Positions 10,132 through 19,637 of a DNA stretch of 64,000 nt are shown here, in pieces. Origin of the DNA: Methylotuvimicrobium alcaliphilum 20Z (GTDB lineage: Bacteria; Pseudomonadota; Gammaproteobacteria; Methylococcales; Methylomonadaceae). Position 1 is the first letter of the stretch, and each line of letters begins with the position of its first letter. The DNA lies in the NCBI RefSeq assembly GCF_000968535.2, contig NC_016112.1, positions 4,030,001 to 4,094,000 of the forward strand. Reading direction: 5' to 3'. A program made the translations under genes and the position numbers. The notes beneath the pieces are model-generated. The model did not search any database and had not been told where the DNA came from. It saw only the letters and a list, made by a program, of their open reading frames with translations.

Positions 10132-11823
10132 CTAAACGTTTTCAATACCCGGCCTCATCGTACCGCCCATGGCGGGAGCTCCGGACCCCTGAGTGAACGA
10201 TAATGCCAGATAAGCCGGCGGATCTTCTCCTAACAACAGATAGAGATTACTCAAGTTCAAACGAAACTGTTTTTCAAAGCTGCTGACAGCCTCCCCCGGG
10301 TTGTAATCGCCGAACCACCAAAACCAATCCGAACCTTCACAAATAGCAAGCTGATGCTCGGCAAGAGCCAACTGCTCCTCGGTCAAGCGCCCGGTCGACA
10401 CGACTTTATCAAACGCCCATTTAGCATCGCCCAGCATATCCCAACCCCGGTTTTTATCGACATCGCCGATCCAGGTAGAAAACGTTCCATAGACCCAACT
10501 GCCAGCCATCAAATTCGGAAGCGTTTGAATTTCAATGACTTGATCGAGGCATTCGGAAAATGTTGTTAGCTGAATCTCGGGGTGATGACTCAAGCGTTTA
10601 TAAAGCGCGCTGAGAAAGTGATAACCGTTTTGCGGAAAATACTCCCAAGCATTTTCGCCATCCATGATAATCGATACCACCTTATCCGTAGAAGTATCAT
10701 GCTTATGGATTTGTTCCAAGTGATTGACCAAATCGGCAACCGCATCGTCGGCATGCCATTTGGAATATTCAAATCCGATCAAATCCGATAAGCCATCGTC
10801 CCTAAAAAAACAAGGTATACCGGTTCCGCTAGCGCGAAACGGATGATGGGGACTCACGCTATCGATGCCTGATAATCGCAAGCTGTTATGCAAGACATTA
10901 CCGCCTGTTGCAGCCCAATCGAAACCGAACTCGGAGAGCATCTTTAATGTCTCGGTACTGACTGCTCCCTCGGATGGCCAACAGCCTCTCGGCGTGAATC
11001 CGAAAAATCGTTTAAAGGTTTCGACACCATGCTTCAGATGCCATTTCACCCTTTCCTCGCCCCCCGGATAATGATCCAGTTCGGGTAGCGGAGCATCCGG
11101 CATCGCCTGCAATGTACTTTTAATATCGATTAACAAAGGCATAATCGGATGCGCATAAGGCGTTACCGAAAGCTCGATGCGTCCTTTTCTTGCCAACGCC
11201 TTATATCGACATATTGCAGTGGATAATTGCTCACCGATGACCTCGACGATTTCGATCCGTTCATGCAATGTGTAGCCTGAACCTTTGGCAATCAAGCGCT
11301 TGACCCTGACATCGGTCAGCTTGACACTCTCGCCCATCCAAGCCAGATGATACCACGCTAAAAGATCGCTGATGAATTGAGAATTCATATAGCTCAACGC
11401 ATCATGATTCTGCTCCATCCATTCGGCCATTTTGACCAGTTTCTGGAAAGTCGGATATCGTCCGATCTGCCGCTCTCGATTGGCACGCATGCAATCCTTG
11501 ACCAGTTTTAGCCGTGCATCGGGATCCGAGGGAATCGATGGGGCAACCAGCGCCGCCAACAACGGATCTTTAAATGAGATGCGATCATGCAGATAGCGCC
11601 CCACTTGCCTGGCATAATCCTCGATCTGCTCTAGAAGGATCGGCGCAAAATTAACGACCGCTTTGGCTTCCGGCGCCGCTTCAAGATGGGCGATCATGTC
11701 GACATAATCCTTCATAACATGCAAATAGGTCCAAGGCAGTTGAAATTCGCCGGTTTGCAAATCGCGATACTCAGGCTGATGCATGTGCCAACATATCACC
11801 AGCTTCAGTTTTTTATCTGACAT
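10132..11823 (-). CDS. GH57 glycoside hydrolase (alpha-amylase/amylopullulanase type)
   Basis: A 563-residue GH57 protein different from the branching enzyme at 5.9 kb. Motif 1 is [12 protein letters not shown] near the N-terminus. [10 protein letters not shown] holds the likely nucleophile Glu and [13 protein letters not shown] the likely acid/base Asp. There is no signal peptide, so the target should be intracellular glycogen or dextrins. The start codon overlaps the end of glgC by 11 bp in another frame, which implies translational coupling with ADP-glucose synthesis. Whether it hydrolyses, debranches or transfers cannot be decided by reading. Confidence 0.85.
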   Translation of the reverse strand: MSDKKLKLVICWHMHQPEYRDLQTGEFQLPWTYLHVMKDYVDMIAHLEAAPEAKAVVNFAPILLEQIEDYARQVGRYLHDRISFKDPLLAALVAPSIPSDPDARLKLVKDCMRANRERQIGRYPTFQKLVKMAEWMEQNHDALSYMNSQFISDLLAWYHLAWMGESVKLTDVRVKRLIAKGSGYTLHERIEIVEVIGEQLSTAICRYKALARKGRIELSVTPYAHPIMPLLIDIKSTLQAMPDAPLPELDHYPGGEERVKWHLKHGVETFKRFFGFTPRGCWPSEGAVSTETLKMLSEFGFDWAATGGNVLHNSLRLSGIDSVSPHHPFRASGTGIPCFFRDDGLSDLIGFEYSKWHADDAVADLVNHLEQIHKHDTSTDKVVSIIMDGENAWEYFPQNGYHFLSALYKRLSHHPEIQLTTFSECLDQVIEIQTLPNLMAGSWVYGTFSTWIGDVDKNRGWDMLGDAKWAFDKVVSTGRLTEEQLALAEHQLAICEGSDWFWWFGDYNPGEAVSSFEKQFRLNLSNLYLLLGEDPPAYLALSFTQGSGAPAMGGTMRPGIENV

Positions 11824-13087
11824 AGTGCCTACTCTGTCCTAACATATCCGGGGTGACCAATACGACTCCGCCCGGGCTGACATGAAATCTTTTTTTATCG
11901 TCCTCGAGGTTCTCGCCGATTACCGTGCCTTGGGGCACTTCGCAACCTTTCTCAATGATTGCCTTGGTAATTCGGCAATGCCTTGCAATATTGACCTCAG
12001 GAAGCACCACGACATCTTGTAACGTCGTATAAGAATTAACCCGGACATTGGAAAATAACAATGAGTGCCTGACCTTGGCGCCGGAAATAACGCAACCGCC
12101 GGACACCATCGAATCGACCGCCTGCCCCCTTCTTTTGTCGTCGTCGAAGACAAATTTTGCCGGCGGAGTTTGTTCCTGATAGGTCCAAATCGGCCAAGTT
12201 TTATCGTATAAATTCAAATCGGGCTTGACGCCGATTAATTCCATATTTGCCGCCCAGTAGGCATCTATCGTACCCACATCGCGCCAGTAACTTTGATCGC
12301 CTTGCAAATTCAGGAATGGGTATGCACTGACCCTATATTTGTCGATAACCGCAGGAATAATGTCCTTGCCGAAATCCCTGTTCGAGCCTTTGCTGTCGGC
12401 ATCTTTGATCAACTGCTCGAATAAAAATGCCGCATTAAATACATAGATACCCATCGAAGCCAAGGCTTTGTCCGGCTTACCCGGCATCGAAGGCGGATTG
12501 GCGGGTTTTTCGACAAATGCTTTTACCCGTCGATTTTGATCGACGTCCATGACCCCGAACTCGGTCGCCTCTTCAAGGCTTACCTCGAGACAACCAATGG
12601 TCAAGTCCGCATTATTGGCCACATGATCGGCAAGCATTTCGCCGTAGTCCATTTTATAAATATGATCGCCGGCCAATATCAGAACATACTCCGGCCGACG
12701 GGTTCTTAGAATATCGATATTTTGATAAACCGCATCGGCAGTCCCCTCATACCAAGACGTTTCGATGCGTTGTTGAGCCGGCATCAAATCGACATATTCA
12801 CCGAACTCGCCGCGTAAGAAGCCCCAGCCTTGTTGAATATGTCGAATCAAAGAATCGGCTTTGTATTGCGTTAAAATGCCGATTTTTCTGATTCCGGAAT
12901 TAATGCAATTGGATAACGGAAAGTCGACAATCCTGAATTTTCCGCCAAAAGGAACTGCCGGCTTGGCACGCCAATCAGTCATATTTTTTAACCGTGAGCC
13001 GCGGCCGCCCGCAAGAATCAAGGCAATTGTATTTCTAGTTAAATGACTGACGAACCTGTCTTGAGGTTGGTTAATTGACTCTGACAT
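11813..13087 (-). CDS. glgC: Glucose-1-phosphate adenylyltransferase (ADP-glucose pyrophosphorylase)
   Basis: GlgC makes ADP-glucose from ATP and glucose-1-phosphate, the committed step of bacterial glycogen synthesis. [20 protein letters not shown] is the nucleotide/effector-binding N-terminus; [13 protein letters not shown] and [15 protein letters not shown] mark the active site, and a left-handed beta-helix region follows. The ATG at 13087 is preferred over the one six bases upstream because AAGGGG then lies seven bases ahead; for the upstream ATG the spacing is too short. It is the promoter-proximal gene of the leftward run, back to back with glgB2, so the ~90-bp gap must carry both promoters. 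Confidence 0.95.
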   Translation of the reverse strand: MSESINQPQDRFVSHLTRNTIALILAGGRGSRLKNMTDWRAKPAVPFGGKFRIVDFPLSNCINSGIRKIGILTQYKADSLIRHIQQGWGFLRGEFGEYVDLMPAQQRIETSWYEGTADAVYQNIDILRTRRPEYVLILAGDHIYKMDYGEMLADHVANNADLTIGCLEVSLEEATEFGVMDVDQNRRVKAFVEKPANPPSMPGKPDKALASMGIYVFNAAFLFEQLIKDADSKGSNRDFGKDIIPAVIDKYRVSAYPFLNLQGDQSYWRDVGTIDAYWAANMELIGVKPDLNLYDKTWPIWTYQEQTPPAKFVFDDDKRRGQAVDSMVSGGCVISGAKVRHSLLFSNVRVNSYTTLQDVVVLPEVNIARHCRITKAIIEKGCEVPQGTVIGENLEDDKKRFHVSPGGVVLVTPDMLGQSRHYVR

Positions 13088-13179
13088 TTTCATTCCCCTT
13101 CTGGAATTGACTATTACATCTGTTGCTTAGGTGGTAACATTCTGATAAAAATCATTCTACTACATTGAGGCGTTTCGAA

Positions 13180-15384
13180 GTGAAAAAGCAATCCAATATG
13201 CCGTTGTGTAATGATTTATGCAAAATCATTGAAGCCAAACATCATGACCCTTTTTCCGTTCTAGGCCGCCTCAGCGATAACAACCTGACCAAGGTAAGAC
13301 TCTATTTGCCTTACGCCGATTCGGTTCGTTTTGCTGAAAAAGGCCCTGAAATACCTCGACTCGCAAAAACGGACTTTTTTGAATATACCGCTCAGGCCGG
13401 CGAATTACCAGAACATTATCAAATTTCTTGGATCGACAAGGAAGGCCGACAACACACCGATTACGACCCTTATGACTTTCCCGAGCAATTGCCGGAATTC
13501 GATCGTCATTTGTTCGGCGAAGGCAAACATTGGCATATCTACCAAAAACTTGGCGCACATCGATATAAGGTCGACGGCATCGATGGCGTATTATTTACCG
13601 TCTGGGCCCCAAGCGCGGAGCGCGTCAGCGTGGTCGGCGATTTTAACCGCTGGGACGGGCGCTGTCACTTAATGCGAGTGCTAGGTAACAGCGGGGTCTG
13701 GGAGCTTTTTATTCCGGGCCTCGACGCGGGCTGTTTATATAAATTCGAAATACTGAACCGTCAAAGCCAAGAAATTTTGATTAAAACAGACCCTTATGCC
13801 CAGCAATATGAGCATCGCCCTAAAACCGCTTCGATTGTCGTCAAAGAAGGAGCCTATCAATGGCAAGATGCGAAATGGATGACTTATCGCAAAACCCGCG
13901 ATTGGCTTCACGAACCGATGTCTATTTACGAAGTGCATTTAGGCTCGTGGCAACGGGACGATGCCGGAAATTTCTTGAATTACCGTGAACTCGCTAAACA
14001 GTTAATCCAATACGTCAAAGACATGGGCTTTACCCATATCGAATTACTGCCTATCACCGAGCATCCTTTCGATGCTTCATGGGGTTACCAATCGACGGGC
14101 TACTTCGCCCCGACCAGTCGACACGGATCACCCGACGATTTCAGATATTTTATCGATCTCTTTCATCAAAACAACATCGGCATTATTTTGGACTGGGTTC
14201 CCGCGCATTTTCCGAAGGACTTTTTCGCACTGGCGCGATTCGACGGTAGCGCGCTCTATGAGCACGAAGACCCCCGCAAAGGCGAGCATAGAGATTGGGG
14301 CACCCTGATCTTTAACTTCGGGCGCAACGAAGTCAAAAATTTCTTACTGGCGAGCGCGATATTTTGGCTCGAAGAATTTCACCTTGACGGTCTTAGGGTC
14401 GACGCCGTCGCATCGATGCTTTATCTGGATTATTCCCGCGATGAAAACGACTGGATTCCCAACATGTATGGCGGCAACGAAAATCTCGAAGCCATCGCTT
14501 TTTTGCGCGAACTCAATACCGTAACGCATGAACAACACCCCGGCACGGTCGTGATGGCAGAGGAATCGACCGCATGGCCTCAGGTAACCCGCCCGACTTG
14601 GACCGGAGGCCTGGGTTTTTCGATAAAATGGAACATGGGCTGGATGCATGACATTCTCGATTATATAAGCCGCGACCCGATACACAGGCGTTATCACCAC
14701 GATCAACTAACCTTCGGCCTACTTTATGCCTTTACCGAGAACTTCGTCCTTCCGTTCTCTCATGATGAAGTCATTCACGGCAAAGGTTCGTTACTCAACA
14801 GAATGCCGGGAGACGAATGGCGAAAATTTGCGAATTTACGCCTACTTTATACCTTGATGTTTACCTACCCGGGTAAAAAATTATTATTCATGGGTTGCGA
14901 GTTCGGGCAAGGTACAGAGTGGAATTTCAACCAACCCCTGGATTGGTATGTACTGCAGTATCCTCAACACCAAGGTTTGCAAACTTTGGTCAAAGATCTT
15001 AATCATTTGTATAAAAACTACCCGGCACTTCACCAATACGACTTCAATCACAGCGGCTTTGACTGGATCGATTGCCATGATGTCGAACAATCGATTATTA
15101 GCTACCGCCGCAAAGGCACCAACGATGATTTGATCATCATACTTAACTTCACACCGATTGTGAGAGAAAACTATCATATCGGCGTGCCTTCCGAAGGGGT
15201 TTATTTTGAAATCTTTAATTCAGACTCTGCCTATTATGAAGGTAGCAACATCGGCAACCGCGAGATACTATCGGAACCGGAGCCTTGGATGGGACACCAA
15301 CAATCGATACACTTGACTTTACCTCCGCTAGGCGGAATCATCTTGACGAGGCAAACGAAAGCCATAAGCAGCTCTGCTCACTAA
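13180..15384 (+). CDS. glgB: 1,4-alpha-glucan branching enzyme GlgB (second copy)
   Basis: A full-length GH13 branching enzyme. CBM48 appears as [14 protein letters not shown], the nucleophile as [17 protein letters not shown], the acid/base as [10 protein letters not shown], and region IV as [15 protein letters not shown]. An amylase C-terminal beta domain ends the protein. The frame is open from a TTG at 13165, but a GTG at 13180 has GAGG nine bases upstream (13167-13170) and is the likelier start, giving 734 residues; an ATG at 13198 is also possible. It is divergent from glgC and followed 320 bp later by glgA2. Confidence 0.95.
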   Translation: MKKQSNMPLCNDLCKIIEAKHHDPFSVLGRLSDNNLTKVRLYLPYADSVRFAEKGPEIPRLAKTDFFEYTAQAGELPEHYQISWIDKEGRQHTDYDPYDFPEQLPEFDRHLFGEGKHWHIYQKLGAHRYKVDGIDGVLFTVWAPSAERVSVVGDFNRWDGRCHLMRVLGNSGVWELFIPGLDAGCLYKFEILNRQSQEILIKTDPYAQQYEHRPKTASIVVKEGAYQWQDAKWMTYRKTRDWLHEPMSIYEVHLGSWQRDDAGNFLNYRELAKQLIQYVKDMGFTHIELLPITEHPFDASWGYQSTGYFAPTSRHGSPDDFRYFIDLFHQNNIGIILDWVPAHFPKDFFALARFDGSALYEHEDPRKGEHRDWGTLIFNFGRNEVKNFLLASAIFWLEEFHLDGLRVDAVASMLYLDYSRDENDWIPNMYGGNENLEAIAFLRELNTVTHEQHPGTVVMAEESTAWPQVTRPTWTGGLGFSIKWNMGWMHDILDYISRDPIHRRYHHDQLTFGLLYAFTENFVLPFSHDEVIHGKGSLLNRMPGDEWRKFANLRLLYTLMFTYPGKKLLFMGCEFGQGTEWNFNQPLDWYVLQYPQHQGLQTLVKDLNHLYKNYPALHQYDFNHSGFDWIDCHDVEQSIISYRRKGTNDDLIIILNFTPIVRENYHIGVPSEGVYFEIFNSDSAYYEGSNIGNREILSEPEPWMGHQQSIHLTLPPLGGIILTRQTKAISSSAH

Positions 15385-15705
15385 ATAGCGTCCTGTTTGA
15401 GAAAGATGATCCAGCGTGGCATTGCTCACCGCAAATTAACTGGCGCCGGCCTAGCTTATAAAAAATTCACTTCGATATTTATACGTGATAGGCACAACTA
15501 CGCGAGAAATGCCCGCAAAATAGAACTGCCGCCGCCCCGAACGCAAACTTAAACTGATTCTTCAATAACACCGGACGATCCTACAACAGCAGACAGTACG
15601 CCAATAAACACTCAATCGGCTATTGTGGCGAAATCCACCTCGGTAAACTCAATTCTTTAATATATACCTAGAACCGAATTTTGACTGCCTTTAAATTTAA
15701 TAATT
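15385..15705. other. Intergenic gap glgB2-glgA2, nothing recognised
   Basis: 321 bp without a credible reading frame, hairpin terminator or copy of the repeat families found elsewhere. The stretch just before glgA2 (TTCTTTAATATATACC, then TTTAAATTTAATAATT) is AT-rich and may hold the glgA2 promoter. Confidence 0.4.
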
Positions 15706-17136
15706 ATGAAACGAATTCTTTTTGTTACCAGTGAAGCACATCCTTTAATAAAAACCGGCGGCTTGGCAGATGTTTCAAGCAGCTTACCTAAGGCTTTGGC
15801 GGATCTAGGCCAGGATATCCGTATCATCATACCCAACTATCAAGCTATAAAAAAAACCGAAAACGTCCAACATCGGTGTACGTTGAGAATTAATAATTGC
15901 GATGTCAATATTCTCGAAACCCGCTTGCCGGAATCAAAAGTGATCGTATGGCTGATCGATTGCCCCCAGTTTTTTGGCTACCCGGGCAATCCTTATCACG
16001 ATGAATACGGTAATGCCTGGGCAAACAGCGCCGATCGCTTTTCGCTGTTCTGCCGCATAACAGTGGAAGTCGCGATGAATAGAGCCTACTTAGATTGGAA
16101 ACCGGAGATCGTCCACTGCAACGACTGGCAAAGCGGCCTAGTTCCCGCCTTGTTAACGCTGGAATACAATCGCCCGGCAACCATTTTTACGATTCATAAC
16201 ATGGCCTATCAAGGGATTTTTCCCTATTCGACCTACAATGCGCTTAATCTTCCAAGACAACTTTGGAACCCAAATGCACTTGAGTATTACGGCAACATGT
16301 CGTTTTTAAAAGGCGGCATTGCTTGCTCCGATCGAGTAACAACGGTAAGTCCTACCTATGCCAAAGAAATTCAATCATCCGAGTTTGGTTACGGGCTAGA
16401 AGGCTTGTTAACCCATCGCAAGGAATTTCTAAGCGGCATACTCAACGGAACCGACAAAGACTGGAATCCCGAATTCGACAGCAACATCGTCCAGCGCTAC
16501 AGCCATAAAACGCTCCATCACAAACAAACCAATAAGGCCGCATTACAAGAACGGCTCTCACTGCCTCTCGAGCCGTCGATTCCCATTTTCGGATTAATTA
16601 GCCGTTTGGTTGAACAAAAAGGTATCGACTTGCTATTAGAATGCTTGCCGGAATTATTAAGTATGCCAGTACAATTTGTATTACTCGGTAGCGGCAACAA
16701 AAGCTTCGAACAACGTTTATATAATTTTGCCGAAGCCTACCCTGAAAAAATGTCGATTACTATCGGCTACGATGAACAATTGGCTCATTGGATAGAAGCG
16801 GGAAGCGATATTTTCTTAATGCCATCGCGCTTCGAGCCCTGCGGATTAAACCAAATGTATAGTCAACGCTATGGAACTTTGCCGATCGTAAGGAAAACCG
16901 GCGGCCTAGCAGATACTGTCGTCGATGCTCTACCCCATACGATTGACAACAAAACGGCAACCGGAATTACTTTTAATGAATCGACCCCCAGTTCGCTACT
17001 GGAGGCCATCAAGCGCGCGTTGATTTTATACAGAGTCCCGGAAATTTGGACACAACTGCAAACCAATGCCATGAAGAAAGACTTTTCGTGGAATAGTAGC
17101 GCTAAACAATACTTATCGCTCTATGACCATTTGTAA
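15706..17136 (+). CDS. glgA: Glycogen synthase GlgA (second copy, normal length)
   Basis: A 476-residue GT5 glycogen synthase starting MKRILFVTSEAHPLIKTGGL, with the KTGGL ADP-glucose-binding motif at the N-terminus. Later come IVHCNDWQSGL, TIHNMAYQG, LISRLVEQKGIDLL and MPSRFEPCGLNQMYSQRYG, all hallmarks of GlgA. It lacks the disordered N-terminal arm of the paralogue at 3.2 kb. It follows glgB2, so the right flank of glgC forms a second glgB-glgA pair. The two GlgA proteins differ throughout, which argues for old paralogues or separate acquisition rather than recent duplication. Confidence 0.96.
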   Translation: MKRILFVTSEAHPLIKTGGLADVSSSLPKALADLGQDIRIIIPNYQAIKKTENVQHRCTLRINNCDVNILETRLPESKVIVWLIDCPQFFGYPGNPYHDEYGNAWANSADRFSLFCRITVEVAMNRAYLDWKPEIVHCNDWQSGLVPALLTLEYNRPATIFTIHNMAYQGIFPYSTYNALNLPRQLWNPNALEYYGNMSFLKGGIACSDRVTTVSPTYAKEIQSSEFGYGLEGLLTHRKEFLSGILNGTDKDWNPEFDSNIVQRYSHKTLHHKQTNKAALQERLSLPLEPSIPIFGLISRLVEQKGIDLLLECLPELLSMPVQFVLLGSGNKSFEQRLYNFAEAYPEKMSITIGYDEQLAHWIEAGSDIFLMPSRFEPCGLNQMYSQRYGTLPIVRKTGGLADTVVDALPHTIDNKTATGITFNESTPSSLLEAIKRALILYRVPEIWTQLQTNAMKKDFSWNSSAKQYLSLYDHL

Positions 17137-17141
17137 CTCGA

Positions 17142-17380
17142 TTAAGGATTTGGTCGTAAATAACTTCCCTGTTTTATGGAGAGTTCGGTAACTCGATTGG
17201 CAGGTGTCGGCGGCAGGGCAGATTTTTTGCTCCTGCAAAATCTGCATTCATGCCATCCATGGCAATCAGTCGCCGCGGTCAAGCCTACACGGACGTATTC
17301 ACGGCGTCCTGCAAAGCGAGTTACCGAACCCTCAACAAAGCTCATAGTTCCAAGACGTTATTTATCACGAAATCCTAAGG
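17142..17380. repeat. Family B MITE-like element, diverged copy 2
   Basis: The left terminus TTAAGGATTTGGTCGTAAAT and, inverted, the right terminus CTTAGGATTTCGTGATAAAT pair as imperfect inverted repeats. The interior holds CTCGATTGGCAGGTGTCGGC, GGCAGATTTTTTGCTCCTGC and ACGGACGTATTCACGGCGTC, as in the other B copies. It begins a few bases after the glgA2 stop. Confidence 0.75.
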
Positions 17381-17543
17381 CGGGCTATAACTCCAAAAAG
17401 AGTTATTTATCTTTTACCATGAAGAGCATGAAGGACTTGAAGATACAGCATTTACAATTAAACGTAAGTGACTGTCCATTAACAGCCTATGTCATCATTA
17501 TTGCCACTTCAGTCTCGCCATTGTTTTGATATTTTTTAGTCAT

Positions 17544-17681
17544 TATACCTTTCGCACTTCAAATTTCGGCAGTGCCTAAAGAGACACTGGGTCCCTCTCC
17601 TAACGCTAGGTGAGAAGCTGGGCTCACGACGTCCTTTGACGACCCCCGACGCCGGATTTTGATCTACGATGGTTGGGTACA
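17544..17681. repeat. Family A MITE-like element, copy 2
   Basis: Reads in inverse orientation to copy 1: TATACCTTTCGCACTTCAAA, TTCGGCAGTGCC, an internal TAACGCTAGGTGA, TCACGACGTCCTTTGACG and GCCGGATTTTGATCTACGAT. Together with the B copy just left, repeats account for most of the 556-bp gap between glgA2 and the next gene. Confidence 0.8.
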
Positions 17682-17692
17682 TTAGAAAATCC

Positions 17693-18262
17693 TTAGGCGA
17701 TTTCTTTACAATTAAGATTTTTCGGGTCCTTACTCTCTAAACGGGACATACGCTTTTTTCGCCGGCGCGCATTACTTGCTCTTTTTTTATTCGAATTAGC
17801 GCTTAATCTTTTGATATCCAGCTTTTGCCGTTGAACCTCAATCGTTTTCAAATGTTGAAAAATATCCTCCGGCATGCCTTCCGGTAATTCCACAATAGTA
17901 AATTCGTTACGTATATCGACAAGGCGAATCATTTTCCTTTCGACACCGGATTCATCGACCAACACATCTTTGATTACCTCTTTCGATACGCCATGTTTAT
18001 TACCGACCGCCAATCGATAACGAACCATTTTAGGCATAACGGAAACTGTGCCCGAAATAGACGAGTCCAAAACATTCTTTTCCGGCATCATTCGCATGCC
18101 GCCTTCAAGCTGTTGCAGATGCAACAAAGCGGCTGCGCAATCCAGTAACCCCAGGTTTAACTCATCCATTATATGCTGAAGCATTTGCCGCTCTTCGTGC
18201 AATGCTTGCGTTTCGATAACACGCCTTAAACACTGTATTATCCTATCTTCCTTAAGTCTCAT
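17693..18262 (-). CDS. Free-standing DbpA-type RNA-binding domain protein
   Basis: A 189-residue basic protein. Residues ~80-150 (VRYRLAVGNKHGVSKEVIKD, then FTIVELPEGMPEDIFQHLK) match the DbpA RNA-binding domain that normally forms the C-terminus of DEAD-box helicases such as DeaD/CsdA. The preceding LLDCAAALLHLQQLEGG resembles the linker just before that domain. The tail is Arg/Lys-rich (KKRASNARRRKKRMSR). No helicase core (no Walker or DEAD motif) exists in or upstream of the gene: only 67 bp separate it from surA. It could be a stable stand-alone RNA-binding protein or a helicase-derived fragment; the open frame and normal start favour the first. Confidence 0.7.
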   Translation of the reverse strand: MRLKEDRIIQCLRRVIETQALHEERQMLQHIMDELNLGLLDCAAALLHLQQLEGGMRMMPEKNVLDSSISGTVSVMPKMVRYRLAVGNKHGVSKEVIKDVLVDESGVERKMIRLVDIRNEFTIVELPEGMPEDIFQHLKTIEVQRQKLDIKRLSANSNKKRASNARRRKKRMSRLESKDPKNLNCKEIA

Positions 18263-18329
18263 TGAGGTGTCTCGATGCCAAACGTGCGATTATCGTGTTA
18301 AACGTAAATTTAAAGCAAACCTCATCGAT

Positions 18330-19619
18330 TCAAAGCCTATCATGAAATACCTCGACATAAGCCTCATCGCGCAAACGCCGAAGCCATAATTCGGTTTCTT
18401 CTTCGATCTTACGTTTACGAATCGCCTCTCTTACTTGCTCCTTTTTGTAGTCCTCACTATCGTCTTGCTGCTTTCTGCCGAGCACCTGTATCAGATGCCA
18501 ACCGAATTGCGTTTGAACCGGTTTACTAATCTCATCGATCGCCAATGCATTCATCGCCTTTTCGAACTCGGGAACCAACGCACCCGGCGCTACCCAGTCT
18601 AAACTTCCGCCATTAAGTGCGGACCCTTTATCATCGGAATGCGCTCTGGCCAGCGCATCGAAACTATCGCCATCGGCAATTCTGCGCTTTAAGTTATTCA
18701 GTCTTTTTTTCGCTTCGTCGTCGTCAATCAGCTCATTAGTTTTGATCAATATGTGACGAACATGCGTCTTAGTCACGATATGTTGCTGATCGCCGCCTTT
18801 GAGCTCTAGCATTTTTATGACATGGAAACCGCTGGGACTTCGAATCGGGTCCGAAACATCCCCCTGCTTCAGGTCGCCGACTTCATCGACAAATAAAGTG
18901 GGCACCTGGTTAATCGAGCGCCAACCTAAATCGCCTCCGGTCAAGGCTTCGCTGCTATCGGATCGACTCATCGCCACCTGCACGAAATCCCGCCCGCCGC
19001 GTAAATCCTGAATAATTTCCTCAGCTTTTTGTTTGGCTTTCTGTATCACTGACGACGAAGCGCCTTCCGGAATCGCCACCAGAATATGCCCTAAATGGTA
19101 TTGAGTGGCTTCGCCGCCAAGTTTACTTTCGGTTTCGAGAAAATGCTCGACTTCCCGGTCGCTAACATTAACGCGACTGCCGATTTCCCTGCCCCGCAAC
19201 TGATTGATGATGACTTCGTTACGCAGATTTTCCAAAAAACTGCGATAAGAAATCGACTGCTTTCCCAGTTCGACACGAAATTCTGCCGGCGTCATATTAT
19301 TTCTTCGCGCGATATCTGCTGCGGCACTGGCCAACATTTCATCATTCAAGGCGATGCCGGACCTTTCCGCCAACTGCCGTTGCAGCTTTTCGATAATCAA
19401 TTTTTCAAGCACTTGCTTGCGTAAAATATACGACGGCGGCACTACCGCGTTACTGGCTTTAATGCGTTGCGCGATGACATCGACTTCCGCTTGCAACTCG
19501 CCATCGAGAATCACATCATCTTCGATAATTGCAACGATACGATCCAGTGTCTGCGAAAAAACCGGGACGGAAATACTTATTAATGCGATCAAAACGCCGC
19601 TGATAAAATGCTTTTTCAT
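18330..19619 (-). CDS. surA: Periplasmic chaperone/peptidyl-prolyl isomerase SurA
   Basis: SurA escorts outer-membrane proteins, including LptD, across the periplasm. A signal peptide MKKHFISGVLIALISISVPV ends at VFSQ, followed by the SurA N-terminal domain (LDRIVAIIEDDVILDGEL) and two parvulin-type domains, each with a hallmark: GGDLGWRSINQVP and GGSLDWVAPGALVPEFE. The ATG at 19619 is preferred; the in-frame codon nine bases upstream is a TTG. The gene lies directly downstream of lptD (18 bp), the classic gammaproteobacterial lptD-surA arrangement, so client and chaperone are co-expressed. Confidence 0.95.
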   Translation of the reverse strand: MKKHFISGVLIALISISVPVFSQTLDRIVAIIEDDVILDGELQAEVDVIAQRIKASNAVVPPSYILRKQVLEKLIIEKLQRQLAERSGIALNDEMLASAAADIARRNNMTPAEFRVELGKQSISYRSFLENLRNEVIINQLRGREIGSRVNVSDREVEHFLETESKLGGEATQYHLGHILVAIPEGASSSVIQKAKQKAEEIIQDLRGGRDFVQVAMSRSDSSEALTGGDLGWRSINQVPTLFVDEVGDLKQGDVSDPIRSPSGFHVIKMLELKGGDQQHIVTKTHVRHILIKTNELIDDDEAKKRLNNLKRRIADGDSFDALARAHSDDKGSALNGGSLDWVAPGALVPEFEKAMNALAIDEISKPVQTQFGWHLIQVLGRKQQDDSEDYKKEQVREAIRKRKIEEETELWLRRLRDEAYVEVFHDRL

Positions 19620-19637
19620 GGTTAACAATCAGTCAGT

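Noticed and set aside
17176-17529. Open frame over the repeats after glgA2
   Set aside because: Its residues come from family B repeat sequence and resemble no protein. Similar frames appear in other B copies.
17693-18262. Frameshifted DEAD-box helicase pseudogene
   Set aside because: No helicase core could be found in any frame upstream; only 67 bp separate the start from surA.
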